Notes under the pieces: model-generated
Seen by the model: the letters and a program-made list of their open reading frames with translations, nothing else
What the model was told of the DNA's origin: nothing
Database searches by the model: none
DNA from: a bacterium
GTDB taxonomy: Bacteria > Verrucomicrobiota > Verrucomicrobiia > Limisphaerales > UBA11358
Length of the DNA stretch: 40,743 nucleotides
Reading direction: 5' to 3'
Assembly (NCBI GenBank): GCA_021780375.1
Contig: JAJXYT010000044.1
Span: forward strand, 1 to 40,743
Part shown: positions 17,519 to 24,995 of the stretch, piece after piece
Numbering within the stretch: the first letter of the stretch is position 1
Layout: every line of letters starts with the position of its first letter
Translations under genes and position numbers: made by a program

Positions 17519-17758
17519 ATGACAACACAGATCATGAATACAAAAACGAAAAAGGCCGTGAATCCGGGGTTTGCGATACTCGACTTGTATATGGAGAAGA
17601 ACTACATGCCGCCGGTTGGCTTAACCGGTAGAAAATTCCGAGATTATTTAATCGGGGTCGGCGTCGCCAGTTTCGCTGTAGGTGCATTCAATAGCAACCC
17701 TTATGGCTACCTGGGGGACTTTATGAAAGGTGCGCGGGTGAAGGATTCCATCCTTTGA
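17519..17758 (+). CDS. Small hypothetical protein of the element
   Basis: 79 aa from ATG 17519, with an alternative ATG at 17534. The N-terminus is lysine-rich (MNTKTKKAVNPG), the middle has FRDYLIGVGVASFAVGAF, which could be one weak membrane segment, and Gly-rich turns follow. No family recognised. Its TGA overlaps the TTG start of the ligase-like gene (TTGA at 17755-17758), suggesting coupled translation and a shared transcript. No clear Shine-Dalgarno precedes it. Confidence 0.5.
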   Translation: MTTQIMNTKTKKAVNPGFAILDLYMEKNYMPPVGLTGRKFRDYLIGVGVASFAVGAFNSNPYGYLGDFMKGARVKDSIL

Positions 17759-18324
17759 ACCTCACCCCGTACATGCTGCAAGGCCGTGACTGGTCAGCGG
17801 AACGCTGTCCCGATCCCGCCGGCTGGTTCATCTCGGAAAAATTCCGGGGTTGCCGGGCCGAATGGGACGGCACCCACCTTTGGTCTAAGGAAGGCAACCG
17901 AATCCTGGCACCGCCCTGGTTGATCGAAGGACTGCCAATCATGTTCCGGCTCACGTTCGAGATTTGGGCCGGGCGTGTGGAGGTGGAAACCAAGGCGCGG
18001 CTGGCCACGCAATACGGGCATTTTCAGAGCGGGTTGCACAAGCTCGTGCTGCTGGACTGCCCGACTGCCGGCGGCAACATCGTTGACCGCCTGGACGTGG
18101 CCGCAGCCAGCATTGACCCCAAGTCGCCGCACGTCCTGCCGCTCACGCTGGATGTTTGCACCGGCCTGGACGACCTGATTGCCCGTCTGCAAGCCGTTCA
18201 GCGCGCGGGCGGGGAAGGATTGATGCTTCACCATCCCACCGCGCCGTGGAAGGCGGGCCGCACAGACACCCTGCTGAAAGTAAAACATCCTTCGACGCTT
18301 CTCTGTGCCGCCGCAATCGCGTAA
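17755..18324 (+). CDS. ATP-dependent DNA ligase-like adenylation domain, short form
   Basis: 189 aa resembling the nucleotidyltransferase domain of small ATP-dependent ligases. Motif I region is ISEKFRGCRAEWDG near residue 28, where family members usually have EKLDGxRAxWDG: the adenylated Lys is kept but the KxDG Asp is Arg. Motif III-like LTFEIWAGR near 65 keeps Glu but lacks the usual Asp-Gly before it. Motif IV is GGEGLMLHHPTAPW near 155 and motif V LLKVK near 175. The protein ends just after motif V, so the OB-fold needed for nick binding is missing, and no continuation appears in the other frames of the next 245 nt. It may be a decayed ligase, a minimal adenylyltransferase, or a partner of a host protein. 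The start TTG overlaps the previous stop. Confidence 0.65.
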   Translation: MNLTPYMLQGRDWSAERCPDPAGWFISEKFRGCRAEWDGTHLWSKEGNRILAPPWLIEGLPIMFRLTFEIWAGRVEVETKARLATQYGHFQSGLHKLVLLDCPTAGGNIVDRLDVAAASIDPKSPHVLPLTLDVCTGLDDLIARLQAVQRAGGEGLMLHHPTAPWKAGRTDTLLKVKHPSTLLCAAAIA

Positions 18325-18569
18325 ACCGTCCCAGCCTCCGCAGCGCGTTCGAGCACTGCAACGCGGTGTTCCAACAGGTCAAAACATCCTGTAATTCACT
18401 GTCAGTTGTTGCGCTGGTTTCCGACTTCTCATGACGTTGCCCCAGGAGCGATTTTGATTTACCGGCGTAGGTGTTCGGACGTTGGGGCCAGCGAAACGCA
18501 TGTCTCCGTGGCGCTGGTGAGCGGGGCTGGCGCGAAAATAAATCTGTCGCACCCGGTTTTTCGGATTCG

Positions 18570-19388
18570 CTACCTCAACGCGAGTTGCCGAACCTGTTCG
18601 AGCCGTTTCCGGCCTGTCCATGTGCCGGACATCATGGTTTCGATGTCTTCCCGAATCCGCCCCTCCCGATAGGCCATCGCCTGTTGAATGATTCGGTCTT
18701 CATCGCCGCCGCTGGCCCACGCCGAGCGGTTAATCATCGTGAACCCAACCTCGGTTGCTCCGGGTTTAAGCCTATCCTCAAACGCGCCCGCGCGGGCATG
18801 TTTGGCAATCCACGCCGCCGTGTGACCGCCGAGACGGATCAACGATTCCACCCAGCCGCCTTTGGCTTGGCCAACGTTGCCCTGCTTCTTCTTGACGTAT
18901 TGAGCCAAAGCGTCCGTGTTGGGCGTGGCGAATTTGTAATTTCCCTTGTTGTCATGCACCCGGCCACGGCTGCGGCGCTGGCTCTCGTGCATGGAAGGTT
19001 GAAAGGGCTGAACCTGCGCGCCAACCAAGCCCTGACCGAACACGCCGGCCCGCGCCATTGTCTGCAACGCCTCGTAGCTGAGTGCGGCAACGGCATCGCT
19101 GATGCGCCGGCGAAGTTTGAGGTTGCGGAAACCTTTTGCCTTGATCGGAAAAACCGCCCGGTAAATATCGCGCTTGACCGCCGCTTGCCCTTGCTTCCGC
19201 GTTTCGGGCGGCGTGGCGATGCCGCGCTTGCCCGCCGAACCGAGCGGGCCGGAGATGATGCGCTCACAGAGCAGCCGCCCCTGTTGCCGGTAAGCATCAC
19301 AAATACCGATATGCGCCGTCGTCACCCAATCCTCAAACGAAGTGTTGAACGATTTGAACTCTACTTCAAATGTTGGAAGCGGCACCAT
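18570..19388 (-). CDS. Probable phage structural or morphogenesis protein, unknown
   Basis: 272 aa, last gene of the leftward operon. The ATG at 19388 overlaps the stop of the preceding gene in TAATG, so that start is favoured over a TTG at 19412. It is basic, with an N-terminal MVPLPTFEVEFKSFN and a helix-rich middle (LRRRISDAVAALSYEAL), then GGWVESLIRLGG and a C-terminal EGRIREDIETMMSG. The layout recalls tail-completion or HK97 gp10-like proteins, but no diagnostic motif is seen and that is only an impression. The opposite strand has a 361-codon frame, which I regard as a shadow because this gene is fixed by its overlap with the previous stop. About 245 nt without a gene separate it from the convergent ligase-like gene. 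Confidence 0.6.
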   Translation of the reverse strand: MVPLPTFEVEFKSFNTSFEDWVTTAHIGICDAYRQQGRLLCERIISGPLGSAGKRGIATPPETRKQGQAAVKRDIYRAVFPIKAKGFRNLKLRRRISDAVAALSYEALQTMARAGVFGQGLVGAQVQPFQPSMHESQRRSRGRVHDNKGNYKFATPNTDALAQYVKKKQGNVGQAKGGWVESLIRLGGHTAAWIAKHARAGAFEDRLKPGATEVGFTMINRSAWASGGDEDRIIQQAMAYREGRIREDIETMMSGTWTGRKRLEQVRQLALR

Positions 19389-19663
19389 TATACCGGGCCG
19401 GTTTTGGGGCAACCAGTGGCGGGATCAATATCATCCGATAATGCAATAGCCTTTGGGTCAATCGCTGATAACCGATTGCAGTCAACAATCTCCCAATCGG
19501 AAATGTTCTGCCACGTTTTACGGAAGGGAACGGCACCGGCATGGTTCATGGCGTAAAACTTCGCGCCACTCACCATCGTCACAAGGGCCACTTCGATTTC
19601 GCCGCCGTTGACCGGGCGGATGGTGACGCGCTTGCCTTGGTGGATTTCGGAAATTGTTTTCAT
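19388..19663 (-). CDS. Small element protein, unknown function
   Basis: 91 aa from ATG 19663 (MKTISEIHQGKRVTIRP); the longer frame upstream overlaps the preceding gene. It starts 1 nt after the stop of the 310-aa gene and its TAA overlaps the next start. The N-terminal half alternates short strands (VTIRPVNGGEIEVALVTM), suggesting a small beta-barrel such as SH3- or KOW-like folds; the C-terminal half is polar. Likely part of the structural cassette. Confidence 0.6.
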   Translation of the reverse strand: MKTISEIHQGKRVTIRPVNGGEIEVALVTMVSGAKFYAMNHAGAVPFRKTWQNISDWEIVDCNRLSAIDPKAIALSDDIDPATGCPKTGPV

Positions 19664-19664
19664 G

Positions 19665-20597
19665 TCATGGTAGCAGTGTGGCCGCTCCGTAAGCGGTGTA
19701 GAACAGCCCGGAAGCCTGTTTGAACCCGATGTAGTGATAGTCAATCCGCGTTTTGCCGCCAGCGACCATGTTGACTTCCACCGGGCTTTTCATCCATTGC
19801 AGTACCGACGGCAGGGTAAACCACCAGAACGCCGGAAGATTTTCAAAAGCGGCGACCTCCGCGCTTGTCCAAATTTGGCCCTCGCCAACGCGGCTGGCCT
19901 GAACCTGCAACGGGCTGGCCGCCGTGATGGAACGCCGATAGATGGAATTCCATTCCGGCACGGTTTCAATGCCCATCAATGCGATGTTGCGGAACAATGA
20001 AAGCATTAACGCTTGAGCGGTCGCATTAGACGGGTAGCATCCGTTATCAGTAAACGTTGTCCCAAGTGGGTCAGTGTATGTCCCGCCAGTGATTATCATC
20101 TCGCTCAAAATTAGTCTGACTGGCCTGTTCGACGACGGGTCTATCATCGGGTCAGTATGCCCGTTGAAATAATCAACAGCCGCATGGACAGCCGCTTGGG
20201 CGTTCTTTGCGGAACTATCCGATCCGCCAAATGCCGCAAGCAGCGACTGGTAAAACTGGACACTATTATACACGGACACCGTCTCCATGCTGGCTTGCAA
20301 ATCGTGGACATTGGCCGGCAGATCGACAATCGCGCTTGAGCCTGAGCCAGTGATAAGGTCGTAATTCCAAACCGTTGTGAGCCGGTAATTGCCGTCTCCC
20401 TTTTCGGCAATTTCCGTCGTGGCCGCGCCGTTCAAAAGGTCTGTCTCACGCTGGCTCTGCACTTCCGCAATCGACCCCTCGTAAGTCCAGGTGGACTTGT
20501 TTCCGGTGGCCGAATTTGTCTCCACCTTTTGGCCGACAAGATACGGCCCCGGCCCGACGCCGATGCGCGTTTGATTTGAGGGATAGGCGTTGGCCAT
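19665..20597 (-). CDS. Probable phage structural protein, 310 aa, unknown
   Basis: ATG at 20597 (MANAYPSNQTRIGVGPGPYL). The composition is rich in Thr, Ser, Ala, Gly and aromatic residues with predicted strands (TWTYEGSIAEVQSQ, NYRLTTVWNYDLITG), and there is no signal peptide, as expected for a virion protein made inside the cell. No HK97-type capsid motif is seen. The size, the 1-nt spacing to the following small gene, and the position after the protease and helical genes suggest a main structural protein such as tail or capsid, but this is inference. It is preceded by a 118-nt spacer with two strong hairpins, unlike the tight spacing elsewhere in the operon. Confidence 0.6.
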   Translation of the reverse strand: MANAYPSNQTRIGVGPGPYLVGQKVETNSATGNKSTWTYEGSIAEVQSQRETDLLNGAATTEIAEKGDGNYRLTTVWNYDLITGSGSSAIVDLPANVHDLQASMETVSVYNSVQFYQSLLAAFGGSDSSAKNAQAAVHAAVDYFNGHTDPMIDPSSNRPVRLILSEMIITGGTYTDPLGTTFTDNGCYPSNATAQALMLSLFRNIALMGIETVPEWNSIYRRSITAASPLQVQASRVGEGQIWTSAEVAAFENLPAFWWFTLPSVLQWMKSPVEVNMVAGGKTRIDYHYIGFKQASGLFYTAYGAATLLP

Positions 20598-20617
20598 AAA
20601 AGTTTATTTCAAAATTG

Positions 20618-20689
20618 GCCGCGTGCGCCCGGCTGATACGAACACACGCGGCTGTCGGTGGCTGGCACGCCGCCTTTTAAAACGGCGTG
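20618..20689 (-). promoter_or_regulatory. Two hairpins in the leader of the 310-aa gene
   Basis: GCCGCGTG/CACGCGGC (20618-20625 with 20645-20652, perfect 8 bp) and CACGCCG/CGGCGTG (20666-20672 with 20683-20689, perfect 7 bp around a TTTTAAAA core). They fill the only long gap inside the structural gene block. They may terminate transcription from upstream, form an RNA processing site, or set a separate expression level for the next gene. Confidence 0.4.
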
Positions 20690-20715
20690 GAAGCAGTCCA
20701 AGCCACCGGAAGTTC

Positions 20716-21726
20716 TCAGTCCCATAATTCGGCGAAAACGCCGGGATCGAAACTTACCAACACGCTTGGGTGCATCCGAGAAGCCTGCTCCGCCGCTCCG
20801 TGATAATGAGCGACGGATGCGGCGATGCGTGTACGCGCTTCCGCAACGACGTTTGAAACCGCCGTGCGCTGGTGAGGCAAACCGTAAGTGGCGAAAAATT
20901 CTTTCTCAGCCTGAACTAATTCCGCGTCCTGCTTCGACAGTAAGCCCTCGACCGCCTGCTCAAGCGCGACCATTGTTGGTTTCAGAGCCATGAATTGCAG
21001 GTTCAGAATCCTCGTGGCCGTAAACTGGGACTCGTAACTCGACTGCACGGCCACCAACTGAGATTTTCTGTCCACCAGCTTTTGGATTTCATCGGCGTTT
21101 TGGGCCGTTGCGATTTGGGAGTTCACCTTGTCAATCTCCCGTTTGGCCGCGCCCGGTAGCAACCCGCGCAGGTTCAAGAATTCGCGGGTGGCGGAAAACT
21201 CGAAGCATCGCGCCTTGAGTTCCGCAACTTCTTTCACGCAACCGGCTTTAACTCGCCCGATGATTGAGGCGGGCCGTCCGGCTACACGTTTGAGCGAGTG
21301 CGCCAGCGGTTGCGCGTTTGAAAGTTCGTGGATTTTTTTCACGACGGCGCGTTCCTTTGCAGTCCATTTGAGACGCCACTCTCCGTTGTTTCGATCCGGC
21401 ATTGCCTTCAGCCGTTTCAACAACTCATGGCACCCGCGCAAGTCGTCCGGAATCAGTTCGTCCAACACGCTGTCATCGGCGTAAACGGTGGCTGCATTGG
21501 GAAACTTCACAGTAGCGACGGACTCCCGCGTGACGGGCGGCGTTGTGGCGGCTGTTACCGGTGTCGCGGTCGCTGCCGGGGTGCGCGCAGCCGATGAGAC
21601 GGGCACTTCACGGGCTTCCGTTGTGGCCGGGGCGGTGGGCGCGTCCCAATCGTCATTGCTGGCCTTGAAAGTGTCGGCGGACTGCACGCGCTCCGCCCCG
21701 AACAGATTTTTCAGATTTTGGAACAT
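20716..21726 (-). CDS. Helical element protein, possibly scaffold-like
   Basis: 336 aa from ATG 21726 (MFQNLKNLFGAERV); the open frame upstream to 22116 is a shadow of the next gene. Residues about 25-70 are a low-complexity Ala-Thr-Pro-Val linker. The remaining 270 residues are almost all helical, with coiled-coil-like stretches (VNSQIATAQNADEIQKLVDR, EAVEGLLSKQDAELVQAEKE shape). A flexible front and a long helical body, just after a capsid-type protease, recall scaffolding or capsid-associated proteins; no family was recognised. The start lies 38 nt after the previous stop. Confidence 0.6.
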   Translation of the reverse strand: MFQNLKNLFGAERVQSADTFKASNDDWDAPTAPATTEAREVPVSSAARTPAATATPVTAATTPPVTRESVATVKFPNAATVYADDSVLDELIPDDLRGCHELLKRLKAMPDRNNGEWRLKWTAKERAVVKKIHELSNAQPLAHSLKRVAGRPASIIGRVKAGCVKEVAELKARCFEFSATREFLNLRGLLPGAAKREIDKVNSQIATAQNADEIQKLVDRKSQLVAVQSSYESQFTATRILNLQFMALKPTMVALEQAVEGLLSKQDAELVQAEKEFFATYGLPHQRTAVSNVVAEARTRIAASVAHYHGAAEQASRMHPSVLVSFDPGVFAELWD

Positions 21727-21764
21727 AAAATTTTGTGGTAGTGAATTGGTGTTTGGTTGTCGTT

Positions 21765-22127
21765 TCAACTGCGAAGCGCCGGCAAGATTCCGGGCATCGG
21801 CGTGTAACCGGGATTGGCGTCCAGGAATTCCGCAATCTCCCCATCGGCGGTCAGCTTTTTCTTCGCAGTCGCTTCCGGCTGGACTGGCTTCGCTGCCGCT
21901 TGAGCAGGCGCGGGCGGCGTAGGGACGAGATTGACAAGTGCGTGAAGCTGCGCCATGTGGGCCGTCAGCGCATCGTACTTGTCCATTGTCGAAGCGTCCG
22001 CTTTCGACACTGGCCGCGCCGGAACGTTCTTGCCTGCGGCGCGTAAAGTGTTTTCCAGCCGATCCGCTTCCAGCGCCAGCGTTTCGGTTGCAGTTTGAAA
22101 ATCGTGTTGATCCCAATTTCGGTTCAT
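21765..22127 (-). CDS. Small helical element protein
   Basis: 120 aa from ATG 22127. The first half is a helix with heptad-like spacing (ATETLALEADRLENTLRA), then a Pro-Ala-rich linker (PTPPAPAQAAAKPVQPE) and a short C-terminal KKKLTADGEIAEFLDANPGY. It starts 3 nt after the stop of the HTH-like gene. The coiled-coil front plus flexible linker would suit a scaffold or chaperone role next to the protease. Not recognised. Confidence 0.6.
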   Translation of the reverse strand: MNRNWDQHDFQTATETLALEADRLENTLRAAGKNVPARPVSKADASTMDKYDALTAHMAQLHALVNLVPTPPAPAQAAAKPVQPEATAKKKLTADGEIAEFLDANPGYTPMPGILPALRS

Positions 22128-22130
22128 AAG

Positions 22131-22337
22131 TTATTCCATTTTTGTTTGTGGGCGTGTTGGTGCGAGGGCGTTGCGCAACTCTGGCAACCTCTCCGCATCG
22201 AAAATAATTCCCTGCTTTTCGCCCGTGATTACCACTCCGTCCGGCACGACTTCAAATTCACGCAAGCGGCCTATGAGTGTTGCGGGCGAGAGATTGAGAC
22301 GACGCGCCAGCGTTGATTGCGAAAGAAAAGTTTTCAT
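22131..22337 (-). CDS. Small HTH-like protein
   Basis: 68 aa. Residues about 5-30 (LSQSTLARRLNLSPATLIGRL) have the spacing of a helix-turn-helix, and the rest (GVVITGEKQGIIFDAERLPE) would give two short strands. It resembles small winged or MerR-like DNA-binding proteins. Its ATG overlaps the stop of the S49 protease gene (ATGA at 22334-22337), so translation is coupled. A regulator or capsid-cassette co-factor are both possible. Confidence 0.6.
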   Translation of the reverse strand: MKTFLSQSTLARRLNLSPATLIGRLREFEVVPDGVVITGEKQGIIFDAERLPELRNALAPTRPQTKME

Positions 22338-23179
22338 GTATTTGAAAGGTTTGTGCCAATGCGACGCCGCAAAACGTCCAGCGCGAAATTTTCATCGCCA
22401 AGGCGGTCAACCAGTCCGATGTCCTTCGCTTCTTCACCGCGAAATGTTTGCCCCTGCATCGCATCAGACTTAACCCAAGGTCGTGCGCGCAAAACCATTC
22501 CCTTGAACATGGCGAACGCCGACTCAATTTGACTCTGGATGTTTGCTCTTTGGTCATCGGAGAGCGACGTGCCAAGCGCGCCCGCGCCTTTGAACTTCGC
22601 ATCCGCATTTTTAAAAGTATCCACACGGATTCCCATTTTGGCGAGATAGCCGGTGTAATCCGGGATACTTGCAATCACGCCGACGCTGCCAGTGATAGAC
22701 GAGCGGTTCGCCACAATTTCGTCGCACTGTGAGGCGATCATGTATCCGAGACTCGCACCCATGCCGCCGACGTGACAGACAACGGGTTTCGACTGGCGGA
22801 TTTCTGCAACCTTGTCGGCGATTTCCGGCCCGCCAAGCAGCATTCCGCCCGGCGTGTCCATTCGCAACAGGACGCCTTTGACATTTGGGTTCACCGCCGC
22901 GCCGTGCAACATCTGAACGACGTTTTCCGAATCCTCCACCCCATCGAAAGCCATTTCCATCGCATCGGGCCGGTGCGCAAGCGCGCCCTGAACCGGACAA
23001 ATCGCAACGTCCCCCCGCATGATGCATCTTGGGGCCAAGTCGCGCTTAAACTTCGCCAGGGCGGGATGCTCGGCAAGCCGTAGGTCGTCCACCGTAAGAT
23101 CGAACGCCATCAGCGCGGCGAAGTATTCCGCGCTCATCAGCGGGATGTCCGTCGCAAATCGTTTCAAAAAAGGATTCAT
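22334..23179 (-). CDS. S49 (SppA-like) peptidase, probable capsid maturation protease
   Basis: 281 aa from ATG 23179; a GTG one codon earlier is also possible. The S49 core is clear: VKGVLLRMDTPGG near 105-117, then VCHVGGMGASLGYMIASQCD, whose Ser near 142 is the expected nucleophile, then EIVANRSSITGSVGVI. There is no signal peptide or membrane anchor, unlike host SppA, and the protein matches in size the phage protease class (lambda C-like) that cuts scaffold and capsid proteins. It is followed by small helical proteins, as in capsid modules. This is the strongest evidence that the element encodes or modifies a virion. Confidence 0.85.
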   Translation of the reverse strand: MNPFLKRFATDIPLMSAEYFAALMAFDLTVDDLRLAEHPALAKFKRDLAPRCIMRGDVAICPVQGALAHRPDAMEMAFDGVEDSENVVQMLHGAAVNPNVKGVLLRMDTPGGMLLGGPEIADKVAEIRQSKPVVCHVGGMGASLGYMIASQCDEIVANRSSITGSVGVIASIPDYTGYLAKMGIRVDTFKNADAKFKGAGALGTSLSDDQRANIQSQIESAFAMFKGMVLRARPWVKSDAMQGQTFRGEEAKDIGLVDRLGDENFALDVLRRRIGTNLSNT

Positions 23180-23222
23180 CACGTGTACAGGTGTTCACTA
23201 AAGGACAAAACGTTCAGTTTTT

Positions 23223-23441
23223 TCACGTGTCAACGTAAGGAAGGCGTGAAAGAGCCTTTGTTTTGGCGGCTTTGGCTGGCGTGGATGTGGTGTGACGGTA
23301 TTTCCGGCAACACGCATCGCAACAGCACGGCAGGCGAGACAGCGGAGATGCCGCAAGCTCATCCGGCACCAGCCGAACAATCTCAACGCCGCAAATTCTG
23401 CATGGCGTCGCGATTTTAGTTTCCATTGTTTCGGTGGTCAT
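23223..23441 (-). CDS. Small Cys-rich protein, probable zinc finger
   Basis: 72 aa from ATG 23441. Cys-x-x-Cys near residues 14-17 (PCRICGVEIVRLVPDE) and a second cluster LPCCCDACCRKY near 38-46 would bind zinc in a treble-clef or ribbon fold. The tail is basic (KAAKTKALSRL). It lies between the protease and a poorly supported ORF, with gaps of about 40 and 20 nt. The likely role is nucleic-acid binding or control; no family named. Confidence 0.5.
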   Translation of the reverse strand: MTTETMETKIATPCRICGVEIVRLVPDELAASPLSRLPCCCDACCRKYRHTTSTPAKAAKTKALSRLPYVDT

Positions 23442-23460
23442 GGGTCAAAGGTGTATTATG

Positions 23461-23784
23461 CTAAAATCGGTTTTCGGGGCATATAGGACGGGCTGGCGCC
23501 AAACCCGCGTTTTTTACAGTGCTGGAAAAAGATTCCTTAGTATTTTTGTGGCAACCGTTTACGTGTAGCGCGTTGCTGATTGGTTTTGGAAACGTGTTGC
23601 GGATTGATTTCGCAAAGTGTGCGTCAACCTGTTGTGGTGTGGTTGTACCAATCGCCTTTAGTTTGGACGTGGAAATCGGTGTGCGAATGGATGCCGTGTC
23701 CGGTTTGGCCGATAAAGATTTCACGACAAAGTTTTCGATCAAGCCTTTGGTTCGTTCTGTGAAGGTGGTTTGAAGTGCGTTCAC
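23461..23784 (-). CDS. Weakly supported hypothetical ORF
   Basis: 107 codons from a GTG at 23784, the only start after an in-frame TAG. It is rich in Thr, Ser, Lys and Pro with no recognisable domain, and has no Shine-Dalgarno. It fits the gap between its neighbours on the operon strand, which is the main support. An overlapping frame exists on the other strand, and the region could be noncoding. Confidence 0.35.
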   Translation of the reverse strand: MNALQTTFTERTKGLIENFVVKSLSAKPDTASIRTPISTSKLKAIGTTTPQQVDAHFAKSIRNTFPKPISNALHVNGCHKNTKESFSSTVKNAGLAPARPICPENRF

Positions 23785-23824
23785 CGTCTATCTATTTAAT
23801 AAATTTATGTGGCTGCCGGCGTGT

Positions 23825-24454
23825 TTATGCAAAACGTTTCCATGTATCTTCGGCAAATTGTGCCGGTGTCGTTTCGATCCTCTGTTCTCGGAGCGCACAT
23901 TCGACTTCGCCAATCACGCGCCGCGCTTTTGGCAATGCCGTCTTTATCCGATTGACCCATTTCCCGGCATCGTTTGCCCACTGGCCAGAAAGAACTTTCT
24001 CCATCCGCTCCGACAATTCTTTCGCTTCAGCCGACAAGGCTTTGTCGCCCCTTTGTCGAATAAGCTTTGTCGGATGTGGATGTGGATGTGGATAGCTATG
24101 TTTTGCCATAGGCTGTGCTATAGCTGTGCTATGGCTATGCCATCGCTTATCTGCGCCAGCTTTACCTGATTCTGAGCGGTTTCTGTGAAATTCATCCAGC
24201 TTTTGCCGTTCATACTCCAACCGTTCGTTGTACAAGTTCCCGTCTGGACCGGTTTTGAATTTTCCCAATACACGTTTGACCGATGGCTCCGCCATGCCCG
24301 CGCCAAGTTGTGCAACATCATCATTCGTGACGTGCCCCTTGCTCCACTGGATACAAAGCAGCGTGTGGTAAAGACCGCGCTCGGCCATTGAGAACGTGAT
24401 CGTGCCGGCGATGTAATCATCCGCGTAAAACGGGAACCAAGGCATCCTGCTCAT
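23825..24454 (-). CDS. DUF1376 (YdaU-like) phage replication-region protein
   Basis: 209 aa from ATG 24454. The N-terminus (MPWFPFYADDYIAGT, then MAERGLYHTLLCIQWSKG) is the DUF1376 signature, found in phage replication regions and thought to act in replication initiation or DNA binding. Residues about 90-130 are a low-complexity linker with an alternating His-Pro stretch (SYPHPHPHPTK); the C-terminal part is helical and charged. The linker DNA is unusually repetitive (separate entry, 24032-24140). Its start overlaps the stop of a 37-residue ORF in ATGA. Confidence 0.8.
   Translation of the reverse strand: MSRMPWFPFYADDYIAGTITFSMAERGLYHTLLCIQWSKGHVTNDDVAQLGAGMAEPSVKRVLGKFKTGPDGNLYNERLEYERQKLDEFHRNRSESGKAGADKRWHSHSTAIAQPMAKHSYPHPHPHPTKLIRQRGDKALSAEAKELSERMEKVLSGQWANDAGKWVNRIKTALPKARRVIGEVECALREQRIETTPAQFAEDTWKRFA
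24032..24140. repeat. Repeat cluster inside the DUF1376 gene, possible replication origin
   Basis: Three direct copies of CTTTGTCG (24040-24047, 24051-24058, 24065-24072) plus an inverted CGACAA (24032-24037), three tandem GGATGT (24072-24089), and two copies of GCTGTGCTAT (24112-24121 and 24123-24132). Such density within about 100 nt recalls iterons, and in lambda the origin lies inside the initiator gene O. A plain coding microsatellite is the alternative. Confidence 0.4.
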
Positions 24455-24564
24455 GTCGCCCTCCCGCGCTGAACGTCTGCCCTTTTATGACAGTCCTGAT
24501 TCGTCGTTTCAGCCCGTTGCCATTCAGCCGGCAACGGGTCTTTAATTATTGAAGGCGATGTCAT
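24451..24564 (-). CDS. 37-residue ORF coupled to both neighbours
   Basis: Begins MTSPSIIKDPLPAEWQRA. Its ATG overlaps the stop of the preceding gene (ATGA at 24561-24564) and its TGA overlaps the DUF1376 start (ATGA at 24451-24454). This double overlap is unlikely by chance and closes an otherwise odd 106-nt gap in a tightly packed operon. The peptide is hydrophilic with a single Cys and no membrane segment. Function unknown. Confidence 0.6.
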   Translation of the reverse strand: MTSPSIIKDPLPAEWQRAETTNQDCHKRADVQRGRAT

Positions 24565-24995
24565 GCAACCTCCGGGAGACGTGGTGGTTTAACCGAGTGA
24601 AAGCCGTGTGCCTTGAACCGATTCACGACGCCGAATGTTCGTGTGGCTTCTGATGAAATTTCAGACAGGCTGGCTTTGGAAAGGCCGATGCTTCGCGCTA
24701 TCTCTGCCAGCGGCGGGCTGCCTTTTATCAACTCCGGGTTCGTCGCCCAAACGAGGCACAAGAGCCGCCTCCCGATCTGCGCCTGCGCATCGGTTTTTTT
24801 CAGATTGACCTGAACAGACCACCGGAAGATTTCAGCCAGAGCGAACCGCAGCCGCTCGTAATCCAATCCGTCAAGCTCGGATGTAGTCCCATCGAGCTTG
24901 GCGATGATTTCCTGTTCAGGGAAATCACAGTGCAGGTCGGGGGCGAGGGGGTCGAGGGTCTCCGGGCTTTCAAGTCCTTCGATGAATCGGCTCAT
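24561..24995 (-). CDS. Element protein with HTH-like C-terminal part
   Basis: 144 aa from ATG 24995 (MSRFIEGLESPETLD), which overlaps the previous stop in ATGA (24992-24995); a longer start at 25019 is less likely. The first 60 residues are acidic. Residues about 100-130 (PPLAEIARSIGLSKASLSEI) have the spacing of a helix-turn-helix, followed by TRTFGVVNRFKAHG. Position second in the early operon suggests a regulator or replication protein. Confidence 0.65.
   Translation of the reverse strand: MSRFIEGLESPETLDPLAPDLHCDFPEQEIIAKLDGTTSELDGLDYERLRFALAEIFRWSVQVNLKKTDAQAQIGRRLLCLVWATNPELIKGSPPLAEIARSIGLSKASLSEISSEATRTFGVVNRFKAHGFHSVKPPRLPEVA

Noticed and set aside
17317..17535. A 72-codon minus-strand frame after the integrase
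   Set aside because: Cys- and His-rich without pattern, overlaps hairpins and the next gene's start.
18471..19556. A 361-codon plus-strand frame in the element
   Set aside because: The minus-strand genes here are linked by TAATG and 1-nt spacings; the plus frame has a shadow-like composition and crosses two gene boundaries.
21727..22116. N-terminal extension of the 336-aa element protein
   Set aside because: It overlaps a separate gene in another frame; the ATG at 21726 gives a normal start.
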